49,696 nt of DNA from an uncultured Clostridia bacterium (GTDB lineage: Bacteria > Bacillota > Clostridia > Christensenellales > CAG-917). The stretch is from assembly GCA_944332815.1 (NCBI GenBank), contig CALVKQ010000001.1, positions 1 to 49,696 of the forward strand, read 5' to 3'. A model generated the notes under the pieces. The model did no database searches, was not told the origin of the DNA, and saw nothing but the letters and a program-made list of their open reading frames with translations. Shown here one piece after another: positions 1 through 7,379 of this stretch; the stretch's first letter is position 1, and the number at the start of each line of letters is the position of its first letter. Position numbers and translations under genes: made by a program.

Positions 1-660
1 AAAATCAGAGATTTTCGCCCGGGGACCCCGATTTTTAGCCCCAGCCGAAAATCAGAGATTTTCGCCCGGGGACCCCGGATTTAGATCCATCCCGAAACCG
101 AAGATTTCGTGACAGGGGACCCAAAGCACCCTGCGTGTACTCCGCACGCAGATCAAATGGCGCAAAATACGCTATTCCGTCGCACTTTGTGCTCCTTACA
201 AATCCGGTTAGCAGCTCCACACAGCCGCAAGGCATCATGAGCAACACCCCACAAGCAATGTGGGGTGTTCGCGTTTGTGCCTGCTGCTGTGTTTCCGCAA
301 AAGAAAAATGCAAGACGTTCGCTTGCTCCGCGTTTTCTCGCTTCTCTCAAAAACTATCCGCCGCTCACTCATTTTTCTTTTGCGAGGTTGGCGCCTACCG
401 CCGCCTGTTCTTTTTTACAAGGGCGAGTGGGTTTTATGATATCGCACGAACCGGATTTTCACCTTTTTAGCCCCAGCCGAAAATCAAAGATTTTCGCCCG
501 GGGACCCCGAATTTAAGCCCCATCCGAAAATCAGAGATTTTCGCCCGGGGACCCCGAATTTAAGCCCCAGCCGAAAATCAGAGATTTTCGCCCGGGGACC
601 CCGGATAAGGCAGTCTTGTTAAAGGAAGAAAATTAGCTCCATCCCGACCGAATATTTCGT
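1..660. repeat. Array of 47-bp hairpin repeats
   Basis: Non-coding stretch with three adjacent 47-bp units at 471-517, 518-564 and 565-611, a further copy at about 39-85, a copy cut by the window start (1-38) and decayed copies near 87-122 and 632-660. Each unit holds CGAAAATCAGAGATTTTCG, an 8-bp stem with a 3-nt loop, followed by a CCCGGGGACCCCG block. Between the clusters, 243-269 is a perfect 11-bp-stem hairpin (AACACCCCACA / TGTGGGGTGTT) without a T tract. A single related unit recurs at 29193-29228. Open reading frames here are short, overlap on both strands and resemble nothing recognisable, so no gene is called. Confidence 0.85.
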
Positions 661-781
661 AATGATAATCACTGTTTGATGTACAGGCAATCAAATTGAA
701 AGGCGGATCGGGGAAAGGTGGGGTCGTGTACCGTTTTTGTCCCGTAACGGCGTTGCGGTCCTTAAAAACGAGTCGCTTTTT

Positions 782-862
782 ATGCAAGGCTTGAATAACA
801 CAAACCGAGTCCGGCGTCGCCGATTTCCGTCCGGACCGCGTCATTCGCCTTGCCGACACGGC
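782..862 (-). repeat. Decayed fragment of the 281-bp MITE-like element
   Basis: Read on the plus strand this stretch aligns with the reverse complement of the right end of the 281-bp element found at 29331 and 44319. Shared blocks include GAATAA, AACC, CGCCGATTTCCG, ACCGC and TCGCCTTGC in the same order and spacing, with scattered substitutions. It lies just beyond the stop codon of the permease gene. Only one end of the element is recognisable. Confidence 0.7.
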
Positions 863-879
863 CATGCCGTTATTGCGGC

Positions 880-2040
880 TTAAAATATGAGGTCGGTGAG
901 ATAGCCGGTGCCTATAAGGACGGCGAGGAAACCGAAATTGATGAGCGAAAACAGAAGGAGGTAGCGCATGGTATTGCCGGGGGCGTGCTTGCGGTACTCG
1001 CCCAAGGTTATGAGGCTTGCTAGCGAGGACACCGGGGTGCCCAGTCCGCCTATGTTGACGGCTATCAGCAAGTGACGGTAATCGGCGGTGAAACGCGACA
1101 GCAGCACCGCGGACGGCACGTTGCTTATGACCTGGCAGGACGCCGTGCCCACGAGCAGCGGCGACAGTGCGACCAGCGACCCGAGGGCGCTCTCCACCGC
1201 AGGTATGCGCGAGAGGTTTCCCGAGAACACGAAAAAGGCGCAGAAGGTAAGGAGCAGTGCGTAGTCCACTTTCAAAAAGGCACGCGGTTCCAGCACAAGC
1301 AGCGCCAACGTGACGCATATGAGCCCCACGTAGAACGGAAAGACGCGGAACACGATGAGCACGGAGAGCGCAAACAACACGAAGTATATGAGCGTACGCC
1401 ATACGGGAGGCGCTTGCACGGGCGGCGTTTCCAGAGCGACGGGCTCCGGCTTCACGAAGAAGCACGCTGCCGCGATGAGGAGGAACGCGACCGCAAACGG
1501 CAGCGCCATTATCGCGAAAAACTCCCCTGCGCCTATGGAATAATAGGAATAAAGATACAGGTTCTGCGGATTGCCGAAGGGGGTCAGCATGCCGCCGAGA
1601 TTGGCGGCGATATTTTGCATTATGAACACGAACGCCGTATATTTCGTCCTGCCGCAGGAGGAAAGCACGAACCATCCGAGAGGGAGGAAGGTGACGAGAG
1701 CCATATCGTTCGCCATCACCATGGAACCGAAGTAAGTCACGAACACCAGCGCGAAAGTCACGCGGCGCATATTTCCGAATGCGCTGACGATCTTGCCTGC
1801 CAGCCACTCGAAGAAATGCCTCTCTTTGAGCGCGCTGACGACCGCGAGCGTGCAAAACAGACAGGACAACGTGTCAAGGTCGAAGTAATCGGCATAAGCG
1901 GCGTCGGGCGGCACAAAAATACACGTCACTGCCGCCGCCGCGATGGCGACGAGCAACACGACGTGACTTTTGGCAAAATCCGCCGCAGTATGCAGGACGG
2001 GATGTCCGGTTTGTCTGCTCACAAGCGTGCTCACGAGCAA
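880..2040 (-). CDS. CitMHS/ArsB-like ion or carboxylate permease
   Basis: Polytopic membrane protein of about 386 residues of the ion transporter superfamily (SLC13/CitMHS/ArsB-NhaD type). Family-like signatures are visible: an NDMALVTFLPL segment followed by ANLGGMLTPFGNPQNLYL, and a second half with VISNVPSAVLLSRF, matching the two inverted repeats with helix-breaking loops. Substrate cannot be read; di- or tricarboxylate or an inorganic ion are possible. The reading frame stays open upstream to 2160, but that extension is hydrophilic and cysteine-rich. I prefer the TTG at 2040, which has AAAGGA nine bases upstream; a GTG at 2034 is an alternative. Monocistronic; its 3' end abuts the decayed repeat at 782-862. 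Confidence 0.75.
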   Translation of the reverse strand: MLVSTLVSRQTGHPVLHTAADFAKSHVVLLVAIAAAAVTCIFVPPDAAYADYFDLDTLSCLFCTLAVVSALKERHFFEWLAGKIVSAFGNMRRVTFALVFVTYFGSMVMANDMALVTFLPLGWFVLSSCGRTKYTAFVFIMQNIAANLGGMLTPFGNPQNLYLYSYYSIGAGEFFAIMALPFAVAFLLIAAACFFVKPEPVALETPPVQAPPVWRTLIYFVLFALSVLIVFRVFPFYVGLICVTLALLVLEPRAFLKVDYALLLTFCAFFVFSGNLSRIPAVESALGSLVALSPLLVGTASCQVISNVPSAVLLSRFTADYRHLLIAVNIGGLGTPVSSLASLITLGEYRKHAPGNTMRYLLLFSLINFGFLAVLIGTGYLTDLIF

Positions 2041-2187
2041 TATATTTATTCCTTTTTCAAGAAAAAAGCAAGCGTTCGGACGCAACTTCCGACAAATTTC
2101 CGTGCACCCGGGCATACGCGCGCGCTCAACGCAAAAAAACGGTGATCCCCACGCCGTCACGCCCCATCAAACGACACGCCATACCCA

Positions 2188-2252
2188 CCCTTAACTCACC
2201 TGAAAAGCACGATCCAGCGATATGCCACGCCATCCCTTAACTCACCTGAAAA
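2188..2252. repeat. Short direct repeat in the permease upstream region
   Basis: The 19-mer CCCTTAACTCACCTGAAAA occurs at 2188-2206 and again at 2234-2252, 46 bp apart, each preceded by an ACGCCAT-type sequence. It lies between the permease start and the terminator of the sigma/anti-sigma operon. Function unknown. Confidence 0.7.
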
Positions 2253-2255
2253 ACA

Positions 2256-2281
2256 ACAAAAGAGAGGGCGTCCGCCCTCTC
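2256..2281 (-). terminator. Rho-independent terminator of the sigma/anti-sigma operon
   Basis: GAGAGGGCG-TC-CGCCCTCTC hairpin (2262-2281) lies about 30 bp past the anti-sigma stop; read on the minus strand it is followed by TTTTGTTG. Confidence 0.8.
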
Positions 2282-2314
2282 CTGTGTCATCGCGTGTACG
2301 CGGTAGGGAGGGGG

Positions 2315-3454
2315 TCAGGGGCGCGGATTGCCGGGGAAGACGTAATCGTAGCCGTTCTCCGTGACGTAGATACGGAATTGCACGCGTTCGCCGTCAAGGG
2401 TGCCTTCCACGTTTATCACACGCATGCCGTTTTCCAGCTCGTCCTCGAAGGTGAGTTCCTCCGTTCTGCCGCCTTTGGAGATGGTCATGACCAACTCCTT
2501 CTCGTTCTCTTCCTCCTCATACTCCACGGTCATGGTTTCCTGCCTGACTCCGTCTTTGAAGACGGTGTAGACATACTCGACCTCGCGTTCGGACTCCCCG
2601 TCCTCCTGCTCGTTCTCGTATTCCTGTTTGACCTCGATGTAAGAGCTGTCGTCTGCGGAGGTATATGCGCGGAAGAAGAGTTCGCTCTCGCTCTCGCCCA
2701 CCTCCGTTTCCGTCTGATACTTGCCCTTGACGTCGAACCTTCCGCCGTCCGCGGTGATGAGCACGCCGGTTATGGCGTAATTCTCCTCTCGCTCGTCTTC
2801 ATCCTGTTCCGCGCCTATGGGCCGCTTGTCGTAATACAGTTCATACGTGCTGACGTTGCCGGCAAGGTCTGTGCTGAGCACTCTCATTCCGAAAGAGAAG
2901 CCGTACTCGGGCGCTATGCCCTCTTCTGTGATTCCGCTTTCGCCGAGCAGGCTTTGCACCAGGGAGAGATATTTGTCGAGCAAAGCCGCCTGTTCCTCTT
3001 CGCCGAGCGCCGCGCGCATACCGTCCGCTCCGGGGAGCGCCTGCGTCATGGCGGAAGCGACCGCCGCGCCGACCGCGCCCGTGTCGGACGCCGAAAGGAT
3101 GGAGCCAACGGACGCCGCGCCGTAAGCATAAAACGAGTCCGCGTCCGTGATGCCGAAATCGCCCTGCCCGGGGGTGGGATCGGGTCGGGCGACGGGAGGC
3201 GCGCCGGGGGAACCTTGCAGCCACAAGGGAAGGAACACGCCCAAAAACAGCGCGGCAACGACCAGAACGGACACCACCGCGATGGCGACTTTGCGCCCGT
3301 CCGTGAGCGACCTCTCGCCGCCCTCCGCATAGGAAAGACGGCTTTCGCGCACAGACGAGAGCCCGAGGTCCCTCTTGACCTTTTCCTTCACTCTTTCATC
3401 GGGCAACACATCTGCACGATGTTGCGTGAGCAATCTTTTCACATTCTTTTTCAT
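2315..3454 (-). CDS. Membrane anti-sigma factor with large extracytoplasmic domain
   Basis: 379-residue single-pass protein. Residues 1-55 form a charged cytoplasmic segment, 56-79 a transmembrane helix, and about 80-379 an acidic extracytoplasmic domain. The ATG overlaps the TGA of the upstream ECF sigma gene (ATGA) and has AAGGAGG in front, so the two are translationally coupled; this arrangement is the main evidence for an anti-sigma role. No zinc-binding HxxxCxxC anti-sigma motif is present in the short cytoplasmic segment. The extracytoplasmic part is clearly homologous to the lipoprotein encoded divergently at 4220: YAYGAASVGSILSA matches YGFSAASAGMLISA, LDKYLSLVQSLLGESGIT matches LDGYMALVESLLSDGGFT, and the later YYDK/ENYAITGVLI region matches YYNE/EEYSIRGIMI. 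The role is inferred from context. Confidence 0.75.
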   Translation of the reverse strand: MKKNVKRLLTQHRADVLPDERVKEKVKRDLGLSSVRESRLSYAEGGERSLTDGRKVAIAVVSVLVVAALFLGVFLPLWLQGSPGAPPVARPDPTPGQGDFGITDADSFYAYGAASVGSILSASDTGAVGAAVASAMTQALPGADGMRAALGEEEQAALLDKYLSLVQSLLGESGITEEGIAPEYGFSFGMRVLSTDLAGNVSTYELYYDKRPIGAEQDEDEREENYAITGVLITADGGRFDVKGKYQTETEVGESESELFFRAYTSADDSSYIEVKQEYENEQEDGESEREVEYVYTVFKDGVRQETMTVEYEEEENEKELVMTISKGGRTEELTFEDELENGMRVINVEGTLDGERVQFRIYVTENGYDYVFPGNPRP

Positions 3455-3978
3455 AGACTGCCCTCCTTTTCCAACGCCTTTTTCAACTTCTTCAACGCCT
3501 CGTTGTTCTTCCATGTGACGGTGCCTATCGGCAGCCCCGTCATCTCGGCGACCTCTCGCCGCTTATAGCCTGCCACCTGGCAGAGCATCACTATCTCGTA
3601 TTCCTCCTCCGACAGCACTTTGCGCGCCAGGTCGAAGACGAAGGGCAACGACGTTTCCTGCGTACCGTACGCGCCCGGATCCGCCGAAAGATCGGTGACG
3701 GTTTCCCTGCCCCTCTTTTTCAGCGTGTTCAGCGCGATGGACTTGCCCACTTTGCACAGCCACGCGGTGAAGTTGGTGCCCGGCGTGTACTGTTCCAACG
3801 CGGACAGCGCGCGCACGAAGGTGTCCTGCAACACGTCCTCTGCGAGCATCTTGTCGCGGAGTATGTAGAACACGGCGAAATAGACGGCTCGGTGCGTGCG
3901 CTCGTATATATAGTCAAACGCCTGTGCGTCCCCCTCTTTAAGTCTTACGACATATCTGTCGAGTTTCTCGCCTGTCAT
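3451..3978 (-). CDS. ECF-family RNA polymerase sigma factor
   Basis: 175-residue sigma-70 family protein of group 4. Region 2 covers the first half (GDAQAFDYIYERTHRAVY, then AEDVLQDTFVRALSAL and FTAWLCKVGKSIALNTLKK), and region 4 the second (LSEEEYEIVMLCQVAGYKRREVAEMTGLPIGTVTWKNNEALKKLKKAL, cited here in two overlapping pieces of a helix-turn-helix). The frame is open upstream to a TTG at 4140, but the domain begins right after the ATG at 3978 and the candidate promoter at 3991-4022 lies inside the longer frame, so 3978 is chosen. Only a short-spaced GGAAGG precedes it. It directs polymerase to a small regulon, plausibly including itself and the lipoprotein at 4220. It is released by the coupled membrane anti-sigma factor (inference). 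Confidence 0.88.
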   Translation of the reverse strand: MTGEKLDRYVVRLKEGDAQAFDYIYERTHRAVYFAVFYILRDKMLAEDVLQDTFVRALSALEQYTPGTNFTAWLCKVGKSIALNTLKKRGRETVTDLSADPGAYGTQETSLPFVFDLARKVLSEEEYEIVMLCQVAGYKRREVAEMTGLPIGTVTWKNNEALKKLKKALEKEGSL

Positions 3979-3990
3979 ATCCTTCCCGAT

Positions 3991-4022
3991 ATAATAACAA
4001 ATTTGAAGCGATGTTTTGTTGG
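3991..4022 (-). promoter_or_regulatory. Putative ECF-sigma autoregulatory promoter
   Basis: On the minus strand: CCAACAAAAC (4013-4022), then exactly 15 nt, then TTATTAT (3991-3997), ending 12 bp before the sigma ATG. The same box and spacing occur on the plus strand at 4134-4165. A sigma-A-like TTGACT-N17-TATCAT lies further upstream on the same strand and could supply basal transcription. Confidence 0.65.
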
Positions 4023-4133
4023 AAAGATCGCGACAAAACCTAAAAACGCGCGGCTCTCCGCTTAAACATCCCTTCGGGAAGATGATAGCAGTCCGCACAT
4101 TTTGAGTCAAGTCAAAGAAATTTTCACGACCTT

Positions 4134-4166
4134 CCAACAAAACGCCCCTCCTCGGCTGTTATATAG
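4134..4166 (+). promoter_or_regulatory. Matching promoter of the divergent lipoprotein gene
   Basis: CCAACAAAAC (4134-4143), 15-nt spacer, TTATATAG (4159-4166), about 54 bp before the lipoprotein ATG. The ten-base box and the spacer length are identical to those of the sigma operon promoter, while the spacer sequences are unrelated (ATCGCTTCAAATTTG against GCCCCTCCTCGGCTG). This pattern is expected for one dedicated ECF sigma factor reading both promoters. Confidence 0.65.
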
Positions 4167-4219
4167 GTGAACGGAGGCAGTACCCCCTCTTTCAAAAAGA
4201 AACTCAGGAGGCAACACTC

Positions 4220-5176
4220 ATGAAAAAACTTATCATCATCCTTACGATATCACTGGTCGCGGCGGCGCTCGCGATAGGGCTGGTCGCCTGCAACGGCACG
4301 GACGACGGCGGCGTCAAGGGCGGCAGCGTGAACGGCGGCTTTCAGGACATGGACACCGCGGAAGAGATATACGGGTTCAGCGCCGCTTCGGCAGGCATGC
4401 TCATCTCCGCGATGAACGACGGCGGCGCCGCGGCAGCCATGGCGCAGTCTGCCGCAAGCGACGTAGCAGAAGAAACCCCGGCGACGGATCCCGTCACCGA
4501 ACAGCTTGACGGCTATATGGCTCTGGTGGAGAGCCTGCTCTCCGACGGCGGTTTCACCGTGACGACGGGCGAGTCCGATGACCCCGATTACAAGGTGAAG
4601 AGCGTGATCACCTACCGCGATATGCAGGGCGGCACCCACTCCTACACCATGTACTATAACGAGGAGCTCCGCCCCGACTACGACGATGACGACGACCCGT
4701 ATGAAGTGGAAGAGGAATACTCCATCCGCGGCATCATGATCATCGACGGCAAGCCCTATGAAATATACGGCGAGCGCAGCTTCGAGAGCGAACCCGGCGA
4801 ACGCGAAGACGAAACCGAGTTCATCGTCTACCTCTCCGACACCCGTCGCATGGTGGTGGAACAGAGCGTGGAAACCGAGGACGGCGAGTACGAAAAAGAG
4901 TTCAGCTATCTCATCTACGAAGGACAAAGAGTGATAGAGCGCAGCACCTTCGAATACGAAGAAGAGCGCGGCGAGCTGGAGATCGAAATGACCTTTGTGG
5001 ACCAAACGGGCGCATCCTCCGTGTTCTTCTTCGACCGCGAGCAGCTGCGCAACGGTGAAGAAGTCATCCGCATCCGCGTGGGCAGCATGCAGTCCTCCGA
5101 AGGCTACTACGTGCGCATAACGGACAACGGCGACGGCACCCATTCCTACACCTATGAAGCGATGCGCCGCGGCTGA
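4220..5176 (+). CDS. Lipoprotein homologous to the anti-sigma sensor domain
   Basis: 318 residues. N-terminal lipoprotein signal with lipobox LVAC (Cys24), then an acidic domain rich in Asp and Glu that parallels the extracytoplasmic part of the neighbouring anti-sigma factor over nearly its whole length. RBS AGGAGG sits nine bases before the ATG. It is transcribed divergently from the sigma/anti-sigma operon behind a matching promoter box. It should be anchored on the outer face of the membrane. I infer that it either competes with or partners the anti-sigma sensor domain in feedback control of the sigma factor. No enzymatic motif is visible. A bidirectional terminator follows at 5242. Confidence 0.75.
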   Translation: MKKLIIILTISLVAAALAIGLVACNGTDDGGVKGGSVNGGFQDMDTAEEIYGFSAASAGMLISAMNDGGAAAAMAQSAASDVAEETPATDPVTEQLDGYMALVESLLSDGGFTVTTGESDDPDYKVKSVITYRDMQGGTHSYTMYYNEELRPDYDDDDDPYEVEEEYSIRGIMIIDGKPYEIYGERSFESEPGEREDETEFIVYLSDTRRMVVEQSVETEDGEYEKEFSYLIYEGQRVIERSTFEYEEERGELEIEMTFVDQTGASSVFFFDREQLRNGEEVIRIRVGSMQSSEGYYVRITDNGDGTHSYTYEAMRRG

Positions 5177-5241
5177 AAACGCGCGCATCATCCTCCCCCT
5201 CCCTGTCGGGCATCCGCAGACATCTCCGCGCCCGGCAAAAA

Positions 5242-5274
5242 CGAGGACCGCTCCGTGTCACGGAGCGGTCCTCG
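5242..5274. terminator. Bidirectional terminator
   Basis: Perfect 14-bp stem, CGAGGACCGCTCCG with its complement, around the loop TGTCA. It has AAAAA on the left and CTTTTC on the right, and lies between the convergent lipoprotein and oxidoreductase genes. Confidence 0.88.
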
Positions 5275-5308
5275 CTTTTCTAACGGTTGATATGCATAAA
5301 ACGGCTCT

Positions 5309-6949
5309 TTATCTGCCGTTTTTGACAAGACCAGCCTTTTTCGCCAAGCTGTACATCCTGAAACCTCCCGTAAGGTCCGCGACGTCGAAACCCCTCCCTG
5401 CGAGTATCCTGCAAGCGATGTATCCGCGCAGCCCCACGGCGCAGGTGACTATGATGGGAGTATCCTTAGGCAGTTCTTCCGACCTTGCGCGCAGTTCGTC
5501 GAGAGGGATGTTGACGGAGTCCGCGATGTGCCCTGCCGCATATTCCGACGGGGTGCGGACGTCCAGCACGAAGTCCCCCTCCCCCACCTCCTCCGGGGAA
5601 ACGACCTTCATCAGTCCGTCCAGCACGTTGCACGCGATGAACCCCAGCATATTGACGGGGCTTTTGGCGGAATTGAAGGGAGGCGCATAGCACAGTTCCA
5701 GCTCCGCGAGGTCGGAAACCTTTCCGCCGAACTTCATCGCGGCGGAGATCACGTCTATCTGTTTCTCCACGTTTTCCGCGCCCACTCCCTGCGCGCCGAG
5801 GATGCTGCCGTCAGGGGCAAAGAGCAATTTGAGCGTCATCTGCGCCGCGCCGGGATAATAAGTGGCGTGAGAGAAGGGGAAGGCATACACTTTGAAATAG
5901 GCGTCGCCCGACTTTTTGAGCTGCTTTTCGTTGCGCCCGACGGAAGCCGCCGTCAGCCCGAACACCTTCACCACGCTCGCCCCCAGCACCCTTCTGCCGT
6001 TTTGGGACGCGCGCCCCGTGATGTTGTCCGCCACGCTCCTGCCCTGCCTGTTCGCAGGTCCTGCAAGCGGTATGAGCGCCTCCGCGCCGTCCGTGCCCAG
6101 CACGCTCACCGCGTCGCCTGCCGCGTAAACGTCCGGGAGCGAAGTCCGCATATATCCGTCCACCTCTATACCGCCGTTCGGCGCGATCGCCGCGCCGGCA
6201 GCCGCGGCAAGAGAGGTTTCCGGGGCGACGCCGAGCGCGAGCACCACTATGCCGAACACGCCTTTGCTGCCGTCCGAAAACGCCACTTCAAGACCGCCCT
6301 CGCACTCTTTCACACTGCCCACGCCCGTGGAAGTGCGCACCTTGACCCCGTTCTTCGCGAGCTCGTCCGACAGTATGACCGCCATCTCGGGGTCGAGAGG
6401 GGGCAGCACCTGGGGCGCGAACTCCGCAAGGGTGACGTCCAGCCCCAGCCGCACCAGGTTCTCGGCAGTTTCCACGCCGATGAAGCCGCCGCCAGCCACC
6501 AACGCGTTCGTCACGCCGTTTCGGAGGATAAAGGATTTGAGCCCTACCGCGTCCTTGACGTCGCGCAGGGTGAACACTCCTTTTCCGCTCTGACCGAAGG
6601 TCTTTGCCGCCGCGCCGGGCGCGAGCACGAGAGCGTCGTAGCTTTCGTCGTACTCTCTTCCGCCGACCTCGCGCACGCGCACGGTCTTTGCCGCCGCATC
6701 TATCGCGACAGCCTCCGAGCGCACGCGCACGTCTATATTGAAACGCGCGCGCAAAAATCCAGGGCTCGCCACCGTGAGCGACTCCTGCTTCTCTATCTTG
6801 CCGCCCACGAAATAAGGCAGTCCGCAATTTGCGTAAGAAACGTCGTCGCCGCGCTCCAAAATGATGATCTCCGCGCTCTCGTCCAATCTGCGCAGACGGG
6901 TCGCGCAACTTGCTCCGCCGGCAACGCCGCCGACTATCACGACTTTCAT
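5309..6949 (-). CDS. CoA-disulfide reductase/NADH oxidase-type flavoprotein with C-terminal rhodanese
   Basis: 546 residues. It has an FAD-binding GGVAGG motif at 7-12 and an active cysteine in NCGLPYFVGG (Cys42), the single-cysteine pattern of CoA-disulfide reductase and NADH oxidase. An NAD-binding fold follows (VAGGGFIGVETAENL), then a second FAD motif (VYAAGDAVSV) and a dimerisation domain. A rhodanese domain begins near 455, with active-loop cysteine in VTCAVGLRG (Cys503). Such fusions reduce CoA disulfide, per- or polysulfide using NAD(P)H, in thiol redox balance or sulfur metabolism. The ATG is preceded by GGAGG, and a TTTACC-N17-TATAAT promoter lies upstream at 6973-7001. Cytoplasmic, single gene. 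Sulfur substrate cannot be told from sequence. Confidence 0.88.
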   Translation of the reverse strand: MKVVIVGGVAGGASCATRLRRLDESAEIIILERGDDVSYANCGLPYFVGGKIEKQESLTVASPGFLRARFNIDVRVRSEAVAIDAAAKTVRVREVGGREYDESYDALVLAPGAAAKTFGQSGKGVFTLRDVKDAVGLKSFILRNGVTNALVAGGGFIGVETAENLVRLGLDVTLAEFAPQVLPPLDPEMAVILSDELAKNGVKVRTSTGVGSVKECEGGLEVAFSDGSKGVFGIVVLALGVAPETSLAAAAGAAIAPNGGIEVDGYMRTSLPDVYAAGDAVSVLGTDGAEALIPLAGPANRQGRSVADNITGRASQNGRRVLGASVVKVFGLTAASVGRNEKQLKKSGDAYFKVYAFPFSHATYYPGAAQMTLKLLFAPDGSILGAQGVGAENVEKQIDVISAAMKFGGKVSDLAELELCYAPPFNSAKSPVNMLGFIACNVLDGLMKVVSPEEVGEGDFVLDVRTPSEYAAGHIADSVNIPLDELRARSEELPKDTPIIVTCAVGLRGYIACRILAGRGFDVADLTGGFRMYSLAKKAGLVKNGR

Positions 6950-6972
6950 GTCGCACCTCCGGGTTTTTTTCA

Positions 6973-7001
6973 ATTATACTCCAACTTCCCGTCAGGGTAA
7001 A
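6973..7001 (-). promoter_or_regulatory. Sigma-A promoter of the oxidoreductase gene
   Basis: Minus strand TTTACC (6996-7001), 17 nt, TATAAT (6973-6978), 24 bp ahead of the ATG. Confidence 0.8.
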
Positions 7002-7015
7002 GAGGGCTCCGATGC

Positions 7016-7050
7016 AAAAAAAGCGGCAGACGCTCGGTCTGCCGCTTTTT
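7016..7050 (-). terminator. Strong terminator ending the sRNA candidate
   Basis: 13-bp stem AAAAGCGGCAGAC / GTCTGCCGCTTTT with loop GCTCG; on the minus strand it is followed by TTTTTTTG. It stands upstream of the oxidoreductase promoter, so it cannot end any protein-coding gene on either strand. It therefore implies a short minus-strand transcript. Confidence 0.85.
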
Positions 7051-7175
7051 CGTTAGAGAAGATCGATGGATGCTTCGCTAACAGGGGGGAGGATTGTTTG
7101 GCTTTCGCCATTTGGGAGGGTTGCACTTTCGTGCATCATAGGGAGGATATCGAAAGAACGTTTCCGCTCTTTACG
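7016..7175 (-). ncRNA. Candidate small RNA with C-rich linkers between GAAA-loop hairpins
   Basis: Minus-strand transcript of about 160 nt. In order (plus coordinates): hairpin 7153-7172, an 8-bp stem AAAGAGCG/CGTTCTTT with loop GAAA; linker with CCTCCC (7141-7146); hairpin 7122-7135, TGCAC-GAAA-GTGCA; linker CCCTCCC (7114-7120); hairpin 7099-7110, TGGC-GAAA-GCCA; linker CCTCCCCCC (7084-7092); hairpin 7052-7082, GTTAG/CTAAC plus GAAG/CTTC with an 11-nt loop; then the terminator at 7016-7050. Three unpaired C-rich motifs complementary to Shine-Dalgarno sequences suggest a base-pairing regulator of translation (inference). A -10-like AATAAT at 7181-7186 fits a start near 7175; no good -35 is seen. 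No convincing ORF in the segment. Confidence 0.7.
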
Positions 7176-7264
7176 CCTTGATTATTCCCCCTTCTGCTTA
7201 AAAAAGCATTGAAAAGCAAAATTTTTTTCTTAATCTTTCTTTAAGTTTCCGCCCCTGCCGCCGT

Positions 7265-7293
7265 TTGACATACCTACGCCGCCGTGCTATCCT
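7265..7293 (+). promoter_or_regulatory. Sigma-A promoter of the S-component gene
   Basis: TTGACA (7265-7270), 17 nt, TATCCT (7288-7293). It overlaps the most upstream in-frame start (GTG 7284), which argues for the later TTG start at 7380. Confidence 0.75.
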
Positions 7294-7379
7294 TGACAGG
7301 ACCGGGGAAAGGGCGCTTCGCCCGTACGCGGCCGCGCGCATATATGCCGTCGGCGCGCCCGGACAGGGGAAGTATCGCA

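Noticed and set aside
1..611. CRISPR-like regular repeats
   Set aside because: Units follow each other without variable spacers and each contains its own stem-loop; no cas genes in the window.
3979..4140. Longer sigma factor starting at 4140
   Set aside because: It would need a TTG start, would contain the predicted promoter and adds no conserved residues.
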